A model generated the notes under the pieces. The model was given only the letters and a program-made list of their open reading frames with translations, did not search any database and was not told where the DNA came from. A DNA stretch of 36,730 nt, taken from contig NZ_LLYB01000051.1 of NCBI RefSeq assembly GCF_001440475.1, positions 4,423 through 41,152 of the forward strand. Direction: 5' to 3'. Position numbers and translations under genes: made by a program. Shown here piece by piece: positions 6,472-15,326 of the stretch (positions are counted from its first letter, which is position 1; every line of letters starts with the position of its first letter). This DNA comes from Bradyrhizobium lablabi. GTDB taxonomy: Bacteria > Pseudomonadota > Alphaproteobacteria > Rhizobiales > Xanthobacteraceae.

Positions 6472-7872
6472 TTATAACCCCTTGGGCACGCTCTGGTCCC
6501 GCCCGATGAACGCGCCCTGTTGTTTCAACGTTTGTTGCAACTTTTCAACTGCAATGTGGCGCGGAATCGTATTTCCCGACAGCGCCTGCGCCGCAGCCAG
6601 ACCCGCCGCCTCCCCCATCGCAAAACAGGCGCCGGAGACCCGCGCCGCCGACTGGCCCTCATGGGTCATCGAGGCGCAGCGCCCGGCCATCAAAAGGTTG
6701 TCTATGCCCTCGGGCACCAGCATGCGATACGGCAATTCGTTGAAGCCGCGCGATTCCGGGATCGGCGGGAACTTGAAGATCACATCGCCCGGGACATGCG
6801 CTTCGATCGGCCAGCCATTGACGCCGATGGAATCCTCGAACGAGGCGCAGCCGAGCACGTCCTCGCCCGACAGCATGTAGCCGCCGATCACGCGCCGCGT
6901 CTCGCGGATGCCGAGCTGCGGCGGCAGGTCGACGATGTAGGATCTTTCGAAGCCGGGCACCGTGCGCAGGAATTCGAATGCCTGCACCGCCTGCCGCCGC
7001 CCCTCGATCTCGCCGCGCGTCATCTGGTCGGGGTCGATCCCGCTGATCGCGCTGCCGTCCTCGCGCGCGAGCTGGGTGAAATTGACCCGCCATTCGATGC
7101 CGGAACGCTGCGGCCGCACGATGGCGGACTTGCGCGGAAAGCGATGCGTGCCCGCGGCCTCGGCCTTTTCCATCAGCGCCGGGATCGTCCGCCAGGCATC
7201 GCCGGCCTTCTCGGGATCGATGCCGTTGAGACGCAGCATCATCGACGGGTAGAGCATGCTGCCGGCATTGTCGCCGAGCTCGAACGGCGCGCCCGCCCAG
7301 GCGGCGAGATCGCCATCGCCGGAGCAATCGATGAAGATGCCGGCGCGCACCGCCTGGCGGCCCGCCTTGGTCTCCACCATCAGCGCATGGATGCGCCTGT
7401 CATCATCCATCACGACGCCGGCGCCAAGCGCGTGAAAGAGAATATCCACCTTGTGCGCGGCCAGGAGGTCGTCGGCCGCGATCTTGTAGGCCGCCGTGTC
7501 ATAGGCCTGCGCAAAAATCTTACCGAGGATCAGATGCGGCGCGTTGAGCCCGTCGAGCCGGTCGATGCGCGCCAGCAGATCGGAGGCAATCCCCTGCACC
7601 ACCCGATGCATCCCGCCGTGGACGTTGGCATGCAGCCCGCAGAAATTCGTCACGCCCGCGGCGGTGCCCATGCCGCCGAGAAACCCGTAGCGCTCGATCA
7701 ACAGCGTCCGGCGGCCCGCGCGTGCGGAGGCCACGGCGGCAGCGATGCCGGCTGGCCCGCCGCCGAGAACGGCCACTTCATATTCGCCATAGATTGGCAC
7801 CTGGCGCGCGGGTTCTTCGATCGTTTTGGCCGACACTGGTCGCCTTCCGTCCCTGTTCTTGTTGGGGAGCAC
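6472..7872 (-). CDS. FAD-dependent oxidoreductase (FAD_oxidored, PF12831-like)
   Basis: A protein of up to 466 residues with an N-terminal dinucleotide fold GGGPAG (37-42), the ribose-binding acid in LLIERYGFLGGMGTAAG (Glu60), and a late FAD motif where MAGRCASMTHEGQSAARVSGACFAMGEAAGLAA sits. This arrangement is typical of PF12831 oxidoreductases found beside importers, whose substrates are mostly unknown. It heads the minus-strand unit with the binding protein, ATPase and permease, so it probably oxidises the imported compound. The first ATG (7872) has no clear ribosome site. A GTG at 7836 is preceded by GGAAGG at about six bases and begins VSAKTIEEP, before any conserved part, so it may be the real start. 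Confidence 0.85.
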   Translation of the reverse strand: MLPNKNRDGRRPVSAKTIEEPARQVPIYGEYEVAVLGGGPAGIAAAVASARAGRRTLLIERYGFLGGMGTAAGVTNFCGLHANVHGGMHRVVQGIASDLLARIDRLDGLNAPHLILGKIFAQAYDTAAYKIAADDLLAAHKVDILFHALGAGVVMDDDRRIHALMVETKAGRQAVRAGIFIDCSGDGDLAAWAGAPFELGDNAGSMLYPSMMLRLNGIDPEKAGDAWRTIPALMEKAEAAGTHRFPRKSAIVRPQRSGIEWRVNFTQLAREDGSAISGIDPDQMTRGEIEGRRQAVQAFEFLRTVPGFERSYIVDLPPQLGIRETRRVIGGYMLSGEDVLGCASFEDSIGVNGWPIEAHVPGDVIFKFPPIPESRGFNELPYRMLVPEGIDNLLMAGRCASMTHEGQSAARVSGACFAMGEAAGLAAAQALSGNTIPRHIAVEKLQQTLKQQGAFIGRDQSVPKGL

Positions 7873-7943
7873 TATGAATTGATGCGTAACAGACTACAAT
7901 CCAGCAAATTGCGCGATCAGCTTTCTCGAATCGTGAAAAGTGG

Positions 7944-8828
7944 ATGGATACGCTCACCAACCTTCAGGCCTTTCTGGCCTCGGCCGAGGCTGGCGGCTTT
8001 TCCGCCGCGGCCCGCAAGCTCCATGTTTCGACTTCAGTCGTGTCCAAGCGGGTCACGCAGCTCGAAGCCCAGATCGGCATCGCGCTGTTCCGCCGCTCGA
8101 CTCGCCAGTTGCGGCTGACGGAGGCGGGCCAGCGCTATCTGCATCGCGCGCGTGGCGTGGTGGCCGACGTCGGTGACCTGCTCGCGCGCATGGGCGAGAA
8201 AGACAGCGACCTGGTCGATCACCTCCGTATCAAGGCCCCCACCTCGCTCACCATCGCCCGGCTTGCCGATGTGTTCAGCGCCTTCCAGACCCAAAACCCG
8301 CGACTGAAGCTTGAAATCGTGCTGATCGACCGCCCGGTAGATCCAGTGACGGAAGGCTTCGACATCGCCATCGGCGCTTTCCCGCATTCGTTCGGCGGCG
8401 TCGTTGACGAGCCGCTCTGTTCGCTCAAGCGATTGCTGTGCGCCTCGCCGGCCTATCTCGCCGAGCATGGCGTGCCACGGCATCCGCGCGAACTGGTCGA
8501 TCATCAGTGCCTGAGCTTTCTGCCTACCGGATCGGAATGGACTTTTGACGGCCCGCGTGGCCGGACCAGCATCCAGGTGCGCCCGCTATTGAGCTCGAAC
8601 GAAGGCCACGTGCTGGTGAAAAGCGCGATCGCAGGCAATGGCATTGCCTTGCTCTCGCACTATCTCGTTGCGGACGCGCTGGGCAGCGGCACGTTGCAGG
8701 CCGTGCTGCCGGATTTTGTGATTCCCGAACTATGGGTCAAGGCGGCGATTCCCGAGCGGCGGGTCAACGCCGCCGCGGTGCAGGCGCTGCTGCAGCAATT
8801 GAAACGCGCGCTCGCGCCGGCGCTGTAG
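7944..8828 (+). CDS. LysR-family transcriptional regulator
   Basis: A 294-residue LysR protein. Residues 1-60 form the winged helix (TNLQAFLASAEAGGFSAAARKLHVSTSVVSKRVTQLEAQIGIALFRRSTRQLRLTEAG, in pieces), followed by a linker helix and a periplasmic-binding-protein-like effector domain (DHLRIKAPTSLTIARLADVFSAF onward). It is divergent from the oxidoreductase-ABC unit with 71 bases between the starts, the usual geometry for a LysR protein controlling its neighbour. The effector is probably the imported compound or a product of it. No clear T-N11-A box can be singled out. Confidence 0.93.
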   Translation: MDTLTNLQAFLASAEAGGFSAAARKLHVSTSVVSKRVTQLEAQIGIALFRRSTRQLRLTEAGQRYLHRARGVVADVGDLLARMGEKDSDLVDHLRIKAPTSLTIARLADVFSAFQTQNPRLKLEIVLIDRPVDPVTEGFDIAIGAFPHSFGGVVDEPLCSLKRLLCASPAYLAEHGVPRHPRELVDHQCLSFLPTGSEWTFDGPRGRTSIQVRPLLSSNEGHVLVKSAIAGNGIALLSHYLVADALGSGTLQAVLPDFVIPELWVKAAIPERRVNAAAVQALLQQLKRALAPAL

Positions 8829-8836
8829 AATAGCGC

Positions 8837-9667
8837 TTACGTTCCGACCTGCAGCGGCGAGGTCAGCTTGCGCAGCGCCGCGATCACCGAGAGCGCGGTG
8901 ATGCGGCCTGTCCTTGGATTTTCCGACGGCACGTTCTCGATCGACATCGTGAACGACGCCGAGTCCGCCTCGACCCTGATCTGGTGACAGTTCCGTGTCA
9001 CCGCCGGATCGGCCCAGATTTCGATCGTCGTGCGATCGGGACCGATCCCGGCCAGCGACAACGCCGCGACCACGTTCACATTGGCCGGAAAGGCCGCGGC
9101 CGCATCGCGCGCCGAACCCTTGAAGACGCAGAGCGCGGAGGTCAGCCCCTCCACGGAAATCCGATTCGCGACCAGGTAAGGCGCACCGGCAAGACCGTTC
9201 GGCGGCTTGCGCGTGACCATCTGCACCGAGCTGATCGTGCCTTCGGCGGCGGCCGAAACCGCATCGAAGCCGATCAAGGCGCCGGTCGGCACGATGATCT
9301 GACCACCATGCGCCCGCGCCAGATCGACCAGATCGGGACGCGGCAGCAGCGCGCTGGCGCTCAGCACCATGACCTGCTTGCCGGCGGTGAGCATCGGCCG
9401 GCAGATCTGATCGAGGATATCAGCCGGCGCGCACTCGACCACAAGATCGGCATGGTCGGGCAGATCATCGAGCGCGACCAGCGGACAGACGATGCCTTCG
9501 CGATCAAGCCAGGCTCGCGCCTTCGCTTGATCCCTCGTCGTGATCGCTGCGAGAGAAAGGCCCGGCAGCCCCTGCGCCAGCTTGTTCGCCACGGTTCGGC
9601 CGATCTCGCCCAGCCCAGCGATGGCGACGCGTTTGGATTGCAAATTAGATACTCCCGCAGCTGACAT
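8837..9667 (-). CDS. L-aspartate dehydrogenase-like protein (NadX family)
   Basis: A 276-residue NAD(P)-binding protein with GLGEIG (18-23) in the Rossmann domain. GKQVMVLSASALL (97-109) and VNVVAALSLAGIGPDRTTIEIWADPAVTRNCHQIRVEAD carry the family's C-terminal signature, including His228 at the position of the catalytic histidine. Family members oxidatively deaminate L-aspartate to iminoaspartate, and some serve NAD synthesis with NadA and NadC. Neither gene is nearby, so a catabolic role or a different amino acid is possible. It is convergent with the LysR gene, nine bases away. The start at 9667 is the only good one before the Rossmann motif. Confidence 0.82.
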   Translation of the reverse strand: MSAAGVSNLQSKRVAIAGLGEIGRTVANKLAQGLPGLSLAAITTRDQAKARAWLDREGIVCPLVALDDLPDHADLVVECAPADILDQICRPMLTAGKQVMVLSASALLPRPDLVDLARAHGGQIIVPTGALIGFDAVSAAAEGTISSVQMVTRKPPNGLAGAPYLVANRISVEGLTSALCVFKGSARDAAAAFPANVNVVAALSLAGIGPDRTTIEIWADPAVTRNCHQIRVEADSASFTMSIENVPSENPRTGRITALSVIAALRKLTSPLQVGT

Positions 9668-9691
9668 TATTGGATACAGCGGCGCCGAAGT

Positions 9692-9769
9692 CTATGCGTT
9701 GCGTCCCCAATTCGTCGCCAGCTTCTCCGCAAACGACGCCAGCCCTTCCGATGATTCAGCGGTCTGCCA
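9692..9769 (-). pseudogene. Remnant of a crotonase (enoyl-CoA hydratase) 3' end
   Basis: Read on the minus strand, 26 codons give a peptide with SEGLASFAEKLATNWG and a TAG stop. It matches the C-terminus of the crotonase at 13077-13877 (SEGLASFAEKRTANWG). My hand alignment gives about 63 of 78 identical bases, with an exact 31-base run (9721-9751 against 13106-13136). No crotonase sequence is visible upstream of the fragment, so it is a truncated relic. Confidence 0.8.
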
Positions 9770-9832
9770 CCCTCGATGCGGAGAGCTCACATCGGTTTGC
9801 CGACCTACGCGCGACGACGTCCCGCGTTGCCG

Positions 9833-11866
9833 TCAGGCGGCCGCGCGAATGGTCTGCAGAAAGTCGCTGACATTGCTCTTCAGCGAAACGGCCTGCTGCC
9901 GAAGCGCCGCCGCAGCCGTAAGAGCGGCTTCGGCACCGGCATCGGTCTCGCTGGCCACCGCGCGCACGTCGCTCATTTCCTGGGTGACCGCGGCGGTTCC
10001 GCTTGCCGCCTCCTCGACATTGCGCGCGATGTCGCCTGTTGCAGCGCCCTGCTCCTCGACTGCGGCGGCAACCGCCGACGCGATCTCGGCCATTTCCTTG
10101 ACCGTTGTACCGAATTGCGTAATCGCCGCGACAGTTTCGCCGGTGGCGCTCTGGATAGTTGCGATCTGGCTGGCGATCTGTTCCGTCGCCTGCGCGGTTT
10201 GGGATGCGAGATTTTTCACCTCGCTGGCGACGATCGCGAATCCTTTGCCGGCGTCGCCGGCCCGCGCCGCTTCGATCGTCGCGTTCAGCGCCAGAAGGTT
10301 GGTCTGGCTCGCGATCGCCTGGATCAGCTGAACGATGTTGCCGATCCTTTCCGCGGCGCTGGACAGCCCGCTGATCAGTTCGGAGGTCCGCTGCGTCTCG
10401 CCCGTTGCCCTGCTCGACACCGTAACGGAGCGCTGCACCTGGCTTGAGATTTCACGGATGGAAGCGGCGAGTTGCTGGGTCGCGGAAGCAACCGTCTGGA
10501 CATTCATCGACGCCTGCTCGGCGCGGGTCGCAACCGCTTCCGCAAGCCCCCGGCCGCGTTCCGCAACCCGTGCCAGTTCCTCGGCGCTGCGGCCCATCTC
10601 CTCCGCGCGGCCCCCGACGCCCGTAATCACGCCCTGCATGCCCTGCTCGAAGCGGCTGGCGAGCTCAGACATCATGCGCAGGCGGTCCGCCTCGGTTGCG
10701 TCGTGTTGCGCCGCAACTTCCCGTTCCATGCGGCGAACAGCCAGCGCGTTTTCGCGGAACACCTCGACAGCTCGCGCCATGCGGCCGATCTCATCGCGCG
10801 ACTCGCCACCCGGAATCGCATCGTCGAGCTCGCCCGCGGCAAGCGATTGCATCCTGTCCGTCATGCGGCGGATCGGACCGGAGACGCTGGCGCCGATCAG
10901 CCACGCCAGCACGGCGCCCAAAAGGAGAGCTCCGGCCGCGCTGACGATCACCGTCTGCTCCGTGTGCCGAACCGCCGCGGCGGTCTTCTCACCCTGTTCG
11001 GCGCGCACCGCGCCAAGTTTCGTGTTGATCTTGTTGACCTGCTCGTCGATCGCGGCACTGGCTTTCACCAGATCGGCTTGCTTCGCACGCAGATCGCCGG
11101 CAACCTTGATCACCTCGTCCAGCGCCGCGGCGTCAGCGGTGATCGCGGCCTTCAGTGCCGCAACCAGCGACTTTAATTTGGCATCTCCTGTGCCGGCAAT
11201 TTCGGCCTCGGTGTCCGCGATTGCGAGCTGGACGTAGGTCAGCGCGAGTTTGGCGTCGTCGGCATCCGCCGTCGACAGCGTGTTCCCATAGCGCATCACG
11301 GTGATCCGCAACCCGTCGACGACGGCGGCGAGCCGCATCGGGTTGACGAGCCGTTCCGGATCGGACCGGTTGGCAAGCGCGACCTGGATGCCGCCGACAT
11401 TAAGCCCCGCGACGGCGCCATGGGCGTCAGTTTTGGTCGTGGCGGCACGCAGCCGGTCGACGGCCTCCGCCGCGGCCGCAAACGAAGACCGGTAGGTCTC
11501 CAGCGCTGTCCGCACCGGGCCGACGCCCTCCGCGATGGTCGGCAAGGTGCCGAACTGTCGTTCGATCTGATCGGCCAGCTGGCCGACGCCCGCGATCGCC
11601 TGCGCCGCGGCATCCTTGTCGCCGACGTTCCAGGTCCGGATGAATTTCTCCACCGCGCCGTTTGCGCTGAGCAGCGCGGCGCGCACCTGCGACATGCCGG
11701 CGTCTCCGGCGGCGCTGGTCACGAGTTCGTTGACGGTTCCGCCGATTCGCTCGACCTGAACCATGGCGAAGCCGCCGAGAACGACGAGAAAGCTCAGAAC
11801 CAGCGCGAAGCCGCCAAATACCCGCGGACGGACACCGATCCAGGACATCATGGAAGGCAGTTTCAT
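9833..11866 (-). CDS. Methyl-accepting chemotaxis protein
   Basis: A 677-residue chemoreceptor. A first membrane helix (about 16-38) is followed by a periplasmic, largely helical sensor of about 265 residues. A second membrane helix (about 306-327, [21 protein letters not shown]) leads to a HAMP domain (about 328-381). The long cytoplasmic coiled coil has the conserved hairpin tip around 512-550 ([22 protein letters not shown], then [15 protein letters not shown]). No CheR/CheB-binding pentapeptide ends the protein (it ends IRAAA). The gene starts 17 bases after a TRAP-type binding-protein gene on the same strand, so the receptor may read that protein's ligand-bound state. That link is inference. 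Confidence 0.93.
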   Translation of the reverse strand: MKLPSMMSWIGVRPRVFGGFALVLSFLVVLGGFAMVQVERIGGTVNELVTSAAGDAGMSQVRAALLSANGAVEKFIRTWNVGDKDAAAQAIAGVGQLADQIERQFGTLPTIAEGVGPVRTALETYRSSFAAAAEAVDRLRAATTKTDAHGAVAGLNVGGIQVALANRSDPERLVNPMRLAAVVDGLRITVMRYGNTLSTADADDAKLALTYVQLAIADTEAEIAGTGDAKLKSLVAALKAAITADAAALDEVIKVAGDLRAKQADLVKASAAIDEQVNKINTKLGAVRAEQGEKTAAAVRHTEQTVIVSAAGALLLGAVLAWLIGASVSGPIRRMTDRMQSLAAGELDDAIPGGESRDEIGRMARAVEVFRENALAVRRMEREVAAQHDATEADRLRMMSELASRFEQGMQGVITGVGGRAEEMGRSAEELARVAERGRGLAEAVATRAEQASMNVQTVASATQQLAASIREISSQVQRSVTVSSRATGETQRTSELISGLSSAAERIGNIVQLIQAIASQTNLLALNATIEAARAGDAGKGFAIVASEVKNLASQTAQATEQIASQIATIQSATGETVAAITQFGTTVKEMAEIASAVAAAVEEQGAATGDIARNVEEAASGTAAVTQEMSDVRAVASETDAGAEAALTAAAALRQQAVSLKSNVSDFLQTIRAAA

Positions 11867-11883
11867 TGTATTCCCGAAAGCTC

Positions 11884-12870
11884 CTAACGAGTGGACCGAA
11901 TAGCGGCGATCAGATCCTTGCCGAAACGCTTTTCGAATTCCTGATCGAGCGGCTTGAGCGCGTCCAGGAAAGGCTGGCGGTCAATCTTCTCGATCACCTC
12001 CATGCCGTTTTTGCGCACTTGTTCGAGCCTTGGGGCGTCAAGCTCGGCCTGCCAGGTCACCTCAGCCGCCGCCTTGGCGGCCGCGATCAGCACCGCCTGG
12101 TCGCCAGGATCGAGCTGCTCGAACATCGCGCGATTTGCGACGAAGGCGATCGGTGCGAAGAAATGCCCGGTGAGGGTGAGGTATTTCTGAACTTCGTAAA
12201 ACCGGCTGTTGGCGATCGTCGGCACCGGATTTTCCTGGCCGTCCAACCTTCCGTCCTTCAGCGCGGCGTAGACCAGCGGAAACTCCATGGGCATCACTTC
12301 CGCGCCCAGCGCCTTGAAGGTCATCGGATAGATCTCGTTCGGGATAACGCGGATCTTGAGTCCCTTGAGGTCGGCGGGCGTCCGAATCGGACGCCTGGAA
12401 TTCGTGATGTTGCGAAAGCCCTGCTTGCCAAACGCCAACAAGGTCAGCCCTTTGTCGGCGAATTTGGCGGCGATCGCCGCGCCGATCGGGCCTTGCGCGA
12501 CCGCCTTGGCATGCGCCACGTCGCGAAACAGGAAGGGAACGTCGAACACGCCCAGTTCGGGAACGACCGAGCTGACAACCCCGCCGGAGATCACCGCCAT
12601 ATCGACGGCGCCGGATCTGGTCGCGGCAAGAACCGTGTTTTCGCTGCCCAGCGCGCCGCTCCCGCGGTAGTCGACGACGAGACGCTTGCCGGACAGCGCC
12701 AGCAGTTTCTGACGAAACTCGTCCGAACCGAATTGCTGCGGAGCCTGCGACTGCGAGTTGAATGCGAGCGAGATCAACCGGGGCGAAGCGATAGCCGGAC
12801 GTGGCAACAGCAGCGTTGACGCTGCAATCATCGATCCCGCTAGCCAAAATCGTCTCGACTGTCCGCGCAT
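11884..12870 (-). CDS. TRAP transporter substrate-binding protein (DctP family)
   Basis: A 328-residue exported protein with a signal peptide ([17 protein letters not shown], cleavage near ...AIAS at 29). DctP-family landmarks include [80 protein letters not shown] and the C-terminal helix region. DctP proteins bind C4-dicarboxylates or other organic acids, with a conserved Arg as carboxylate clamp (the RVIPN arginine here). No DctQ or DctM gene is adjacent; the next gene is a chemoreceptor. The ATG at 12870 is chosen; a TTG at 12909 would add 13 residues without a ribosome site. Confidence 0.88.
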   Translation of the reverse strand: MRGQSRRFWLAGSMIAASTLLLPRPAIASPRLISLAFNSQSQAPQQFGSDEFRQKLLALSGKRLVVDYRGSGALGSENTVLAATRSGAVDMAVISGGVVSSVVPELGVFDVPFLFRDVAHAKAVAQGPIGAAIAAKFADKGLTLLAFGKQGFRNITNSRRPIRTPADLKGLKIRVIPNEIYPMTFKALGAEVMPMEFPLVYAALKDGRLDGQENPVPTIANSRFYEVQKYLTLTGHFFAPIAFVANRAMFEQLDPGDQAVLIAAAKAAAEVTWQAELDAPRLEQVRKNGMEVIEKIDRQPFLDALKPLDQEFEKRFGKDLIAAIRSTR

Positions 12871-12915
12871 GTCACACCATTGCCTTGGCCGTGATCGCAG
12901 ACCTACCAAACAATT

Positions 12916-12931
12916 ATGGTTAAGGTCTTAA
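12916..12931 (-). promoter_or_regulatory. Possible CtrA-like half sites upstream of the binding-protein/chemoreceptor unit
   Basis: On the minus strand this reads TTAA, four bases, then TTAACCAT. TTAACCAT resembles the half site bound by the cell-cycle regulator CtrA in alphaproteobacteria. The spacing is four rather than the seven bases of the full consensus, so the call is weak. It lies about 46-61 bases before the dctP start codon. Confidence 0.25.
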
Positions 12932-12960
12932 GGAGGCCTGCCCTTTCGACCAAAGGAGCG

Positions 12961-12978
12961 GCCCGTCGCGCGACGGGC
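12961..12978. other. Perfect 18-base GC-rich palindrome
   Basis: GCCCGTCGC followed directly by its reverse complement, between the crotonase stop and the dctP gene, both on the minus strand. It could pause or end transcription of the crotonase gene, but no U-rich tract follows on the minus strand, so it is not a standard intrinsic terminator. Confidence 0.4.
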
Positions 12979-13076
12979 AATTCTCGAGTGCTTCTGGACG
13001 GAGTTCCGGCGCCCTGGCTGCGGCTGCATGCGCGTCCTTTTTGGCGCACGCGCCCTAAGGGTGCATTGCCGACCTG

Positions 13077-13877
13077 CTAAGCCTTGCCTCCCCAATTCGC
13101 CGTTCGCTTCTCCGCAAACGACGCCAGCCCTTCCGACGCCTCGCTGGTCTGTCGCCGCGCGGAATGCATCTTCACCAGCCGCGCATACGCCTCGTCGTCG
13201 ACGCTCATGCCGCCGAACGAGCTCTCCATCGCCAGCCGCTTGGTTTCGGCCAGCGCTTCGGGGCCGTTGGCCAGCAACTGCTCGACGACCTTGGCCCCGG
13301 CCGCCTCCAGTTCGGCCAGCGGCACCACTTCATGCACCAGCCCGATGCGCCGCGCCTCCTCCGCACCAAAGCGTTCGCCGGTCAATGCGTAGCGGCGGAC
13401 CTGGCGGACGCCGATGGCGTCGCAGAGTTGCGGGATGATGATGGCGGCCGTCAGTCCCCAGCGCACTTCGGTGATCGAGAACATTGCATTGTCGGCGGCG
13501 ACCACGACGTCGCAGGCCGAGATCACCCCGGTGCCGCCGCCGAAACAGCCGCCCTGCACCAGCGCCACCGTCGGGATCGGCAGCGTGTTCAGCCGCTGCA
13601 CGGCCTCGAACGTCGCCCGCGACACCGCCTCGTTTTCCTCAACCGATTTCGGCCGGACGCCGTTGATCCATTTCAGATCCGCCCCGGCCTGGAAATGCTT
13701 GCCGTTGCCTTTCAGTACGACAAGGCGAAGATTCGGCTTCTTGCCGAGTTCATCCATCGCCGCGAGCACGCCGTTGATGAGCCCGGCGTCATAGGCGTTG
13801 TTCACCTCGGGGCGATTCAGCGTGACGGTGGCGACGCCACGCGCGTCGAGATTCCACAAGACAGGATTGGCAGTCAT
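13077..13877 (-). CDS. Enoyl-CoA hydratase family protein, methylglutaconyl-CoA hydratase-like
   Basis: A 266-residue crotonase. The first oxyanion-hole segment is HFQAGADLKW (61-70) and the second GGCFGGGTGV (109-118). Of the two catalytic glutamates of rat mitochondrial hydratase, the second is present as Glu137 in ITEVRWG; the first is Gly117. A Gly there with SEVRxGL around the second Glu is what I recall of LiuC/AtuE-type methylglutaconyl-CoA hydratases, so leucine or isoprenoid catabolism is possible. No other liu or atu gene is adjacent. Its 3' end is the intact counterpart of the remnant at 9692-9769. Confidence 0.85.
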   Translation of the reverse strand: MTANPVLWNLDARGVATVTLNRPEVNNAYDAGLINGVLAAMDELGKKPNLRLVVLKGNGKHFQAGADLKWINGVRPKSVEENEAVSRATFEAVQRLNTLPIPTVALVQGGCFGGGTGVISACDVVVAADNAMFSITEVRWGLTAAIIIPQLCDAIGVRQVRRYALTGERFGAEEARRIGLVHEVVPLAELEAAGAKVVEQLLANGPEALAETKRLAMESSFGGMSVDDEAYARLVKMHSARRQTSEASEGLASFAEKRTANWGGKA

Positions 13878-13952
13878 GGGCGGCCCTCTTGTTCGGCATG
13901 TTGTTATGCCGAACCATAGGCCGGGATTGCAGGCGCTGTCACGACCGCCGAG

Positions 13953-15326
13953 TTATCTTCGGCCGTACCGCCGCGTCATGTCTGCCCTGTCGGCGAACGA
14001 TGTCCGCCGCGGGCCGATGGCCTCGAATTGCGCCTTCTGCTCATCACTCAAGGTCACATAGAAGTCATCGAGCGCGGTGCGCACCTGCTTCACCGCCTGC
14101 AGCATAACATCGAGCCGCTTGCCGGCCGACGCGAGCCGCGCGGACGGCGTGCCGGCTTCCTCGGGCCGGCACGAGGCGTTCAGCATCTCCCTGGCCTTGG
14201 CGCTGGCGTTCTGCAGGGCTGTAAGGCCGGTGCGTTGCACGTCGGTCGGACGCAGCCGCGCATCGAGTTCCTCCGTCGGCCAGCTCAAGCCCGTTGATTG
14301 CGCGACGTCGCAGGCCCGCACCAGCGATCTGCTGCGGCGCCTTTCGGCTTTCCGCTCCTGTTCTTCCGCGACCGCGTTCAGCCGCGCCTTCTGCTCGTCG
14401 TTCAGAAGACTGTAAAGCTTGTCCAGCGGCGCCTGCACGGTCGCAACGCCTGCAATCATTGCTTCGATGCGCTGTTGCATCGATGCAAGCCGGCCGGACG
14501 CCGTCAACGCGATCGACGTCGGGCACGCCGCCTTGATCTTCTGTGCCGATGTCACCGACGCATTGGCGAGATCGTCGAGCGCTGCGCGCTGCACCTCGGT
14601 CGGCTCGATCGTCTGCGCGATCAGATCGATCGGCAGTCCTGCGATTTCGCGACTGTCCTCGCCGCACAACAGCGCCAGCCGGTCCGGTCCGGCGTCGGGA
14701 GAGCCACGCGGCGGCAGGTAGCCAGTCAGGCCCTGATAGTCGTAAGGCCCGAACAGGCCGGCATAAATATCGTCGTAGCCATAGTACCAGAACGGCGCGC
14801 CTACATTCGGCCCCCATAACGTGTAGTCGTAGATGTCGTAATAGGCGAACGGCCAGAACAGCGGCCCGACCCAGCCGTACCCGCCATTGCCGTGCCGCCA
14901 CCAGCCGCCGCCCCTGCCACGCCCATATTGCCACCCAGCCAGCGCGGCGCCCGCGGTGACGCTGGCCCGCATGGCGGGACTATGGAGAGCGGCGGTGTGA
15001 CGATAGCTCCGAGCGAGTGCGCGCGAGTTCAGCGCACGGCCGCCACCGGCGAAGTTCATGCGATGCGCGGAGAATGAACGGTGTCCGGAGAAGGAGCGGC
15101 TATGCGCCCTGCCGTGAAAATGACCGCCATGGTGCCGCCCGCCGAAATGATGGCCGTGACCATGACCGCCGCCGCGATGGCCGCCACCATGATGACCACC
15201 GCCATGACCGCCGCCGCGTCCACCGCCGTGGCCGCCGCCATGACCGCCTTTTGCGATCGCGAAATCCGCCACGCACAGCGCCATTGCGAACACAATGGCG
15301 GCAATGCCCAATACGATCCTTGACAT
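13953..15326 (-). CDS. Exported Gly/His-rich protein with two LTXXQ-like repeats
   Basis: A 457-residue protein with a signal peptide (1 to about 25, ending DFAIA), then a Gly/His-rich stretch (27-72) that could bind metal. An aromatic Tyr/Trp/Gly segment (about 133-205) follows, then two copies of a helical unit. The copies match at exactly 118 residues: EPTEVQRAALDDL (241) with RPTDVQRTGLTAL (359), LNDEQKARL (308) with LSDEQKAQF (426), and cysteine pairs Cys221/Cys268 with Cys339/Cys386. The motifs recall LTXXQ periplasmic proteins (Spy/CpxP superfamily), so a periplasmic chaperone or stress role is possible but unproven. The start at 15326 has GAGGGG seven bases upstream; earlier in-frame starts lack one. 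The GC-rich 5' end gives repeat-like DNA at about 15100-15250. Confidence 0.82.
   Translation of the reverse strand: MSRIVLGIAAIVFAMALCVADFAIAKGGHGGGHGGGRGGGHGGGHHGGGHRGGGHGHGHHFGGRHHGGHFHGRAHSRSFSGHRSFSAHRMNFAGGGRALNSRALARSYRHTAALHSPAMRASVTAGAALAGWQYGRGRGGGWWRHGNGGYGWVGPLFWPFAYYDIYDYTLWGPNVGAPFWYYGYDDIYAGLFGPYDYQGLTGYLPPRGSPDAGPDRLALLCGEDSREIAGLPIDLIAQTIEPTEVQRAALDDLANASVTSAQKIKAACPTSIALTASGRLASMQQRIEAMIAGVATVQAPLDKLYSLLNDEQKARLNAVAEEQERKAERRRSRSLVRACDVAQSTGLSWPTEELDARLRPTDVQRTGLTALQNASAKAREMLNASCRPEEAGTPSARLASAGKRLDVMLQAVKQVRTALDDFYVTLSDEQKAQFEAIGPRRTSFADRADMTRRYGRR

Noticed and set aside
6520..8118. A 532-codon plus-strand reading frame
   Set aside because: It is antisense to the FAD oxidoreductase gene and runs into the LysR gene in the wrong frame; no recognisable protein.
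9670..9870. A 66-codon plus-strand gene between the aspartate dehydrogenase-like and chemoreceptor genes
   Set aside because: The same DNA is explained by the minus-strand crotonase remnant; the plus-strand reading has no support.
15100..15250. Apparent tandem DNA repeats
   Set aside because: They are the codons of the Gly/His-rich segment of the exported protein, not an independent repeat or CRISPR.
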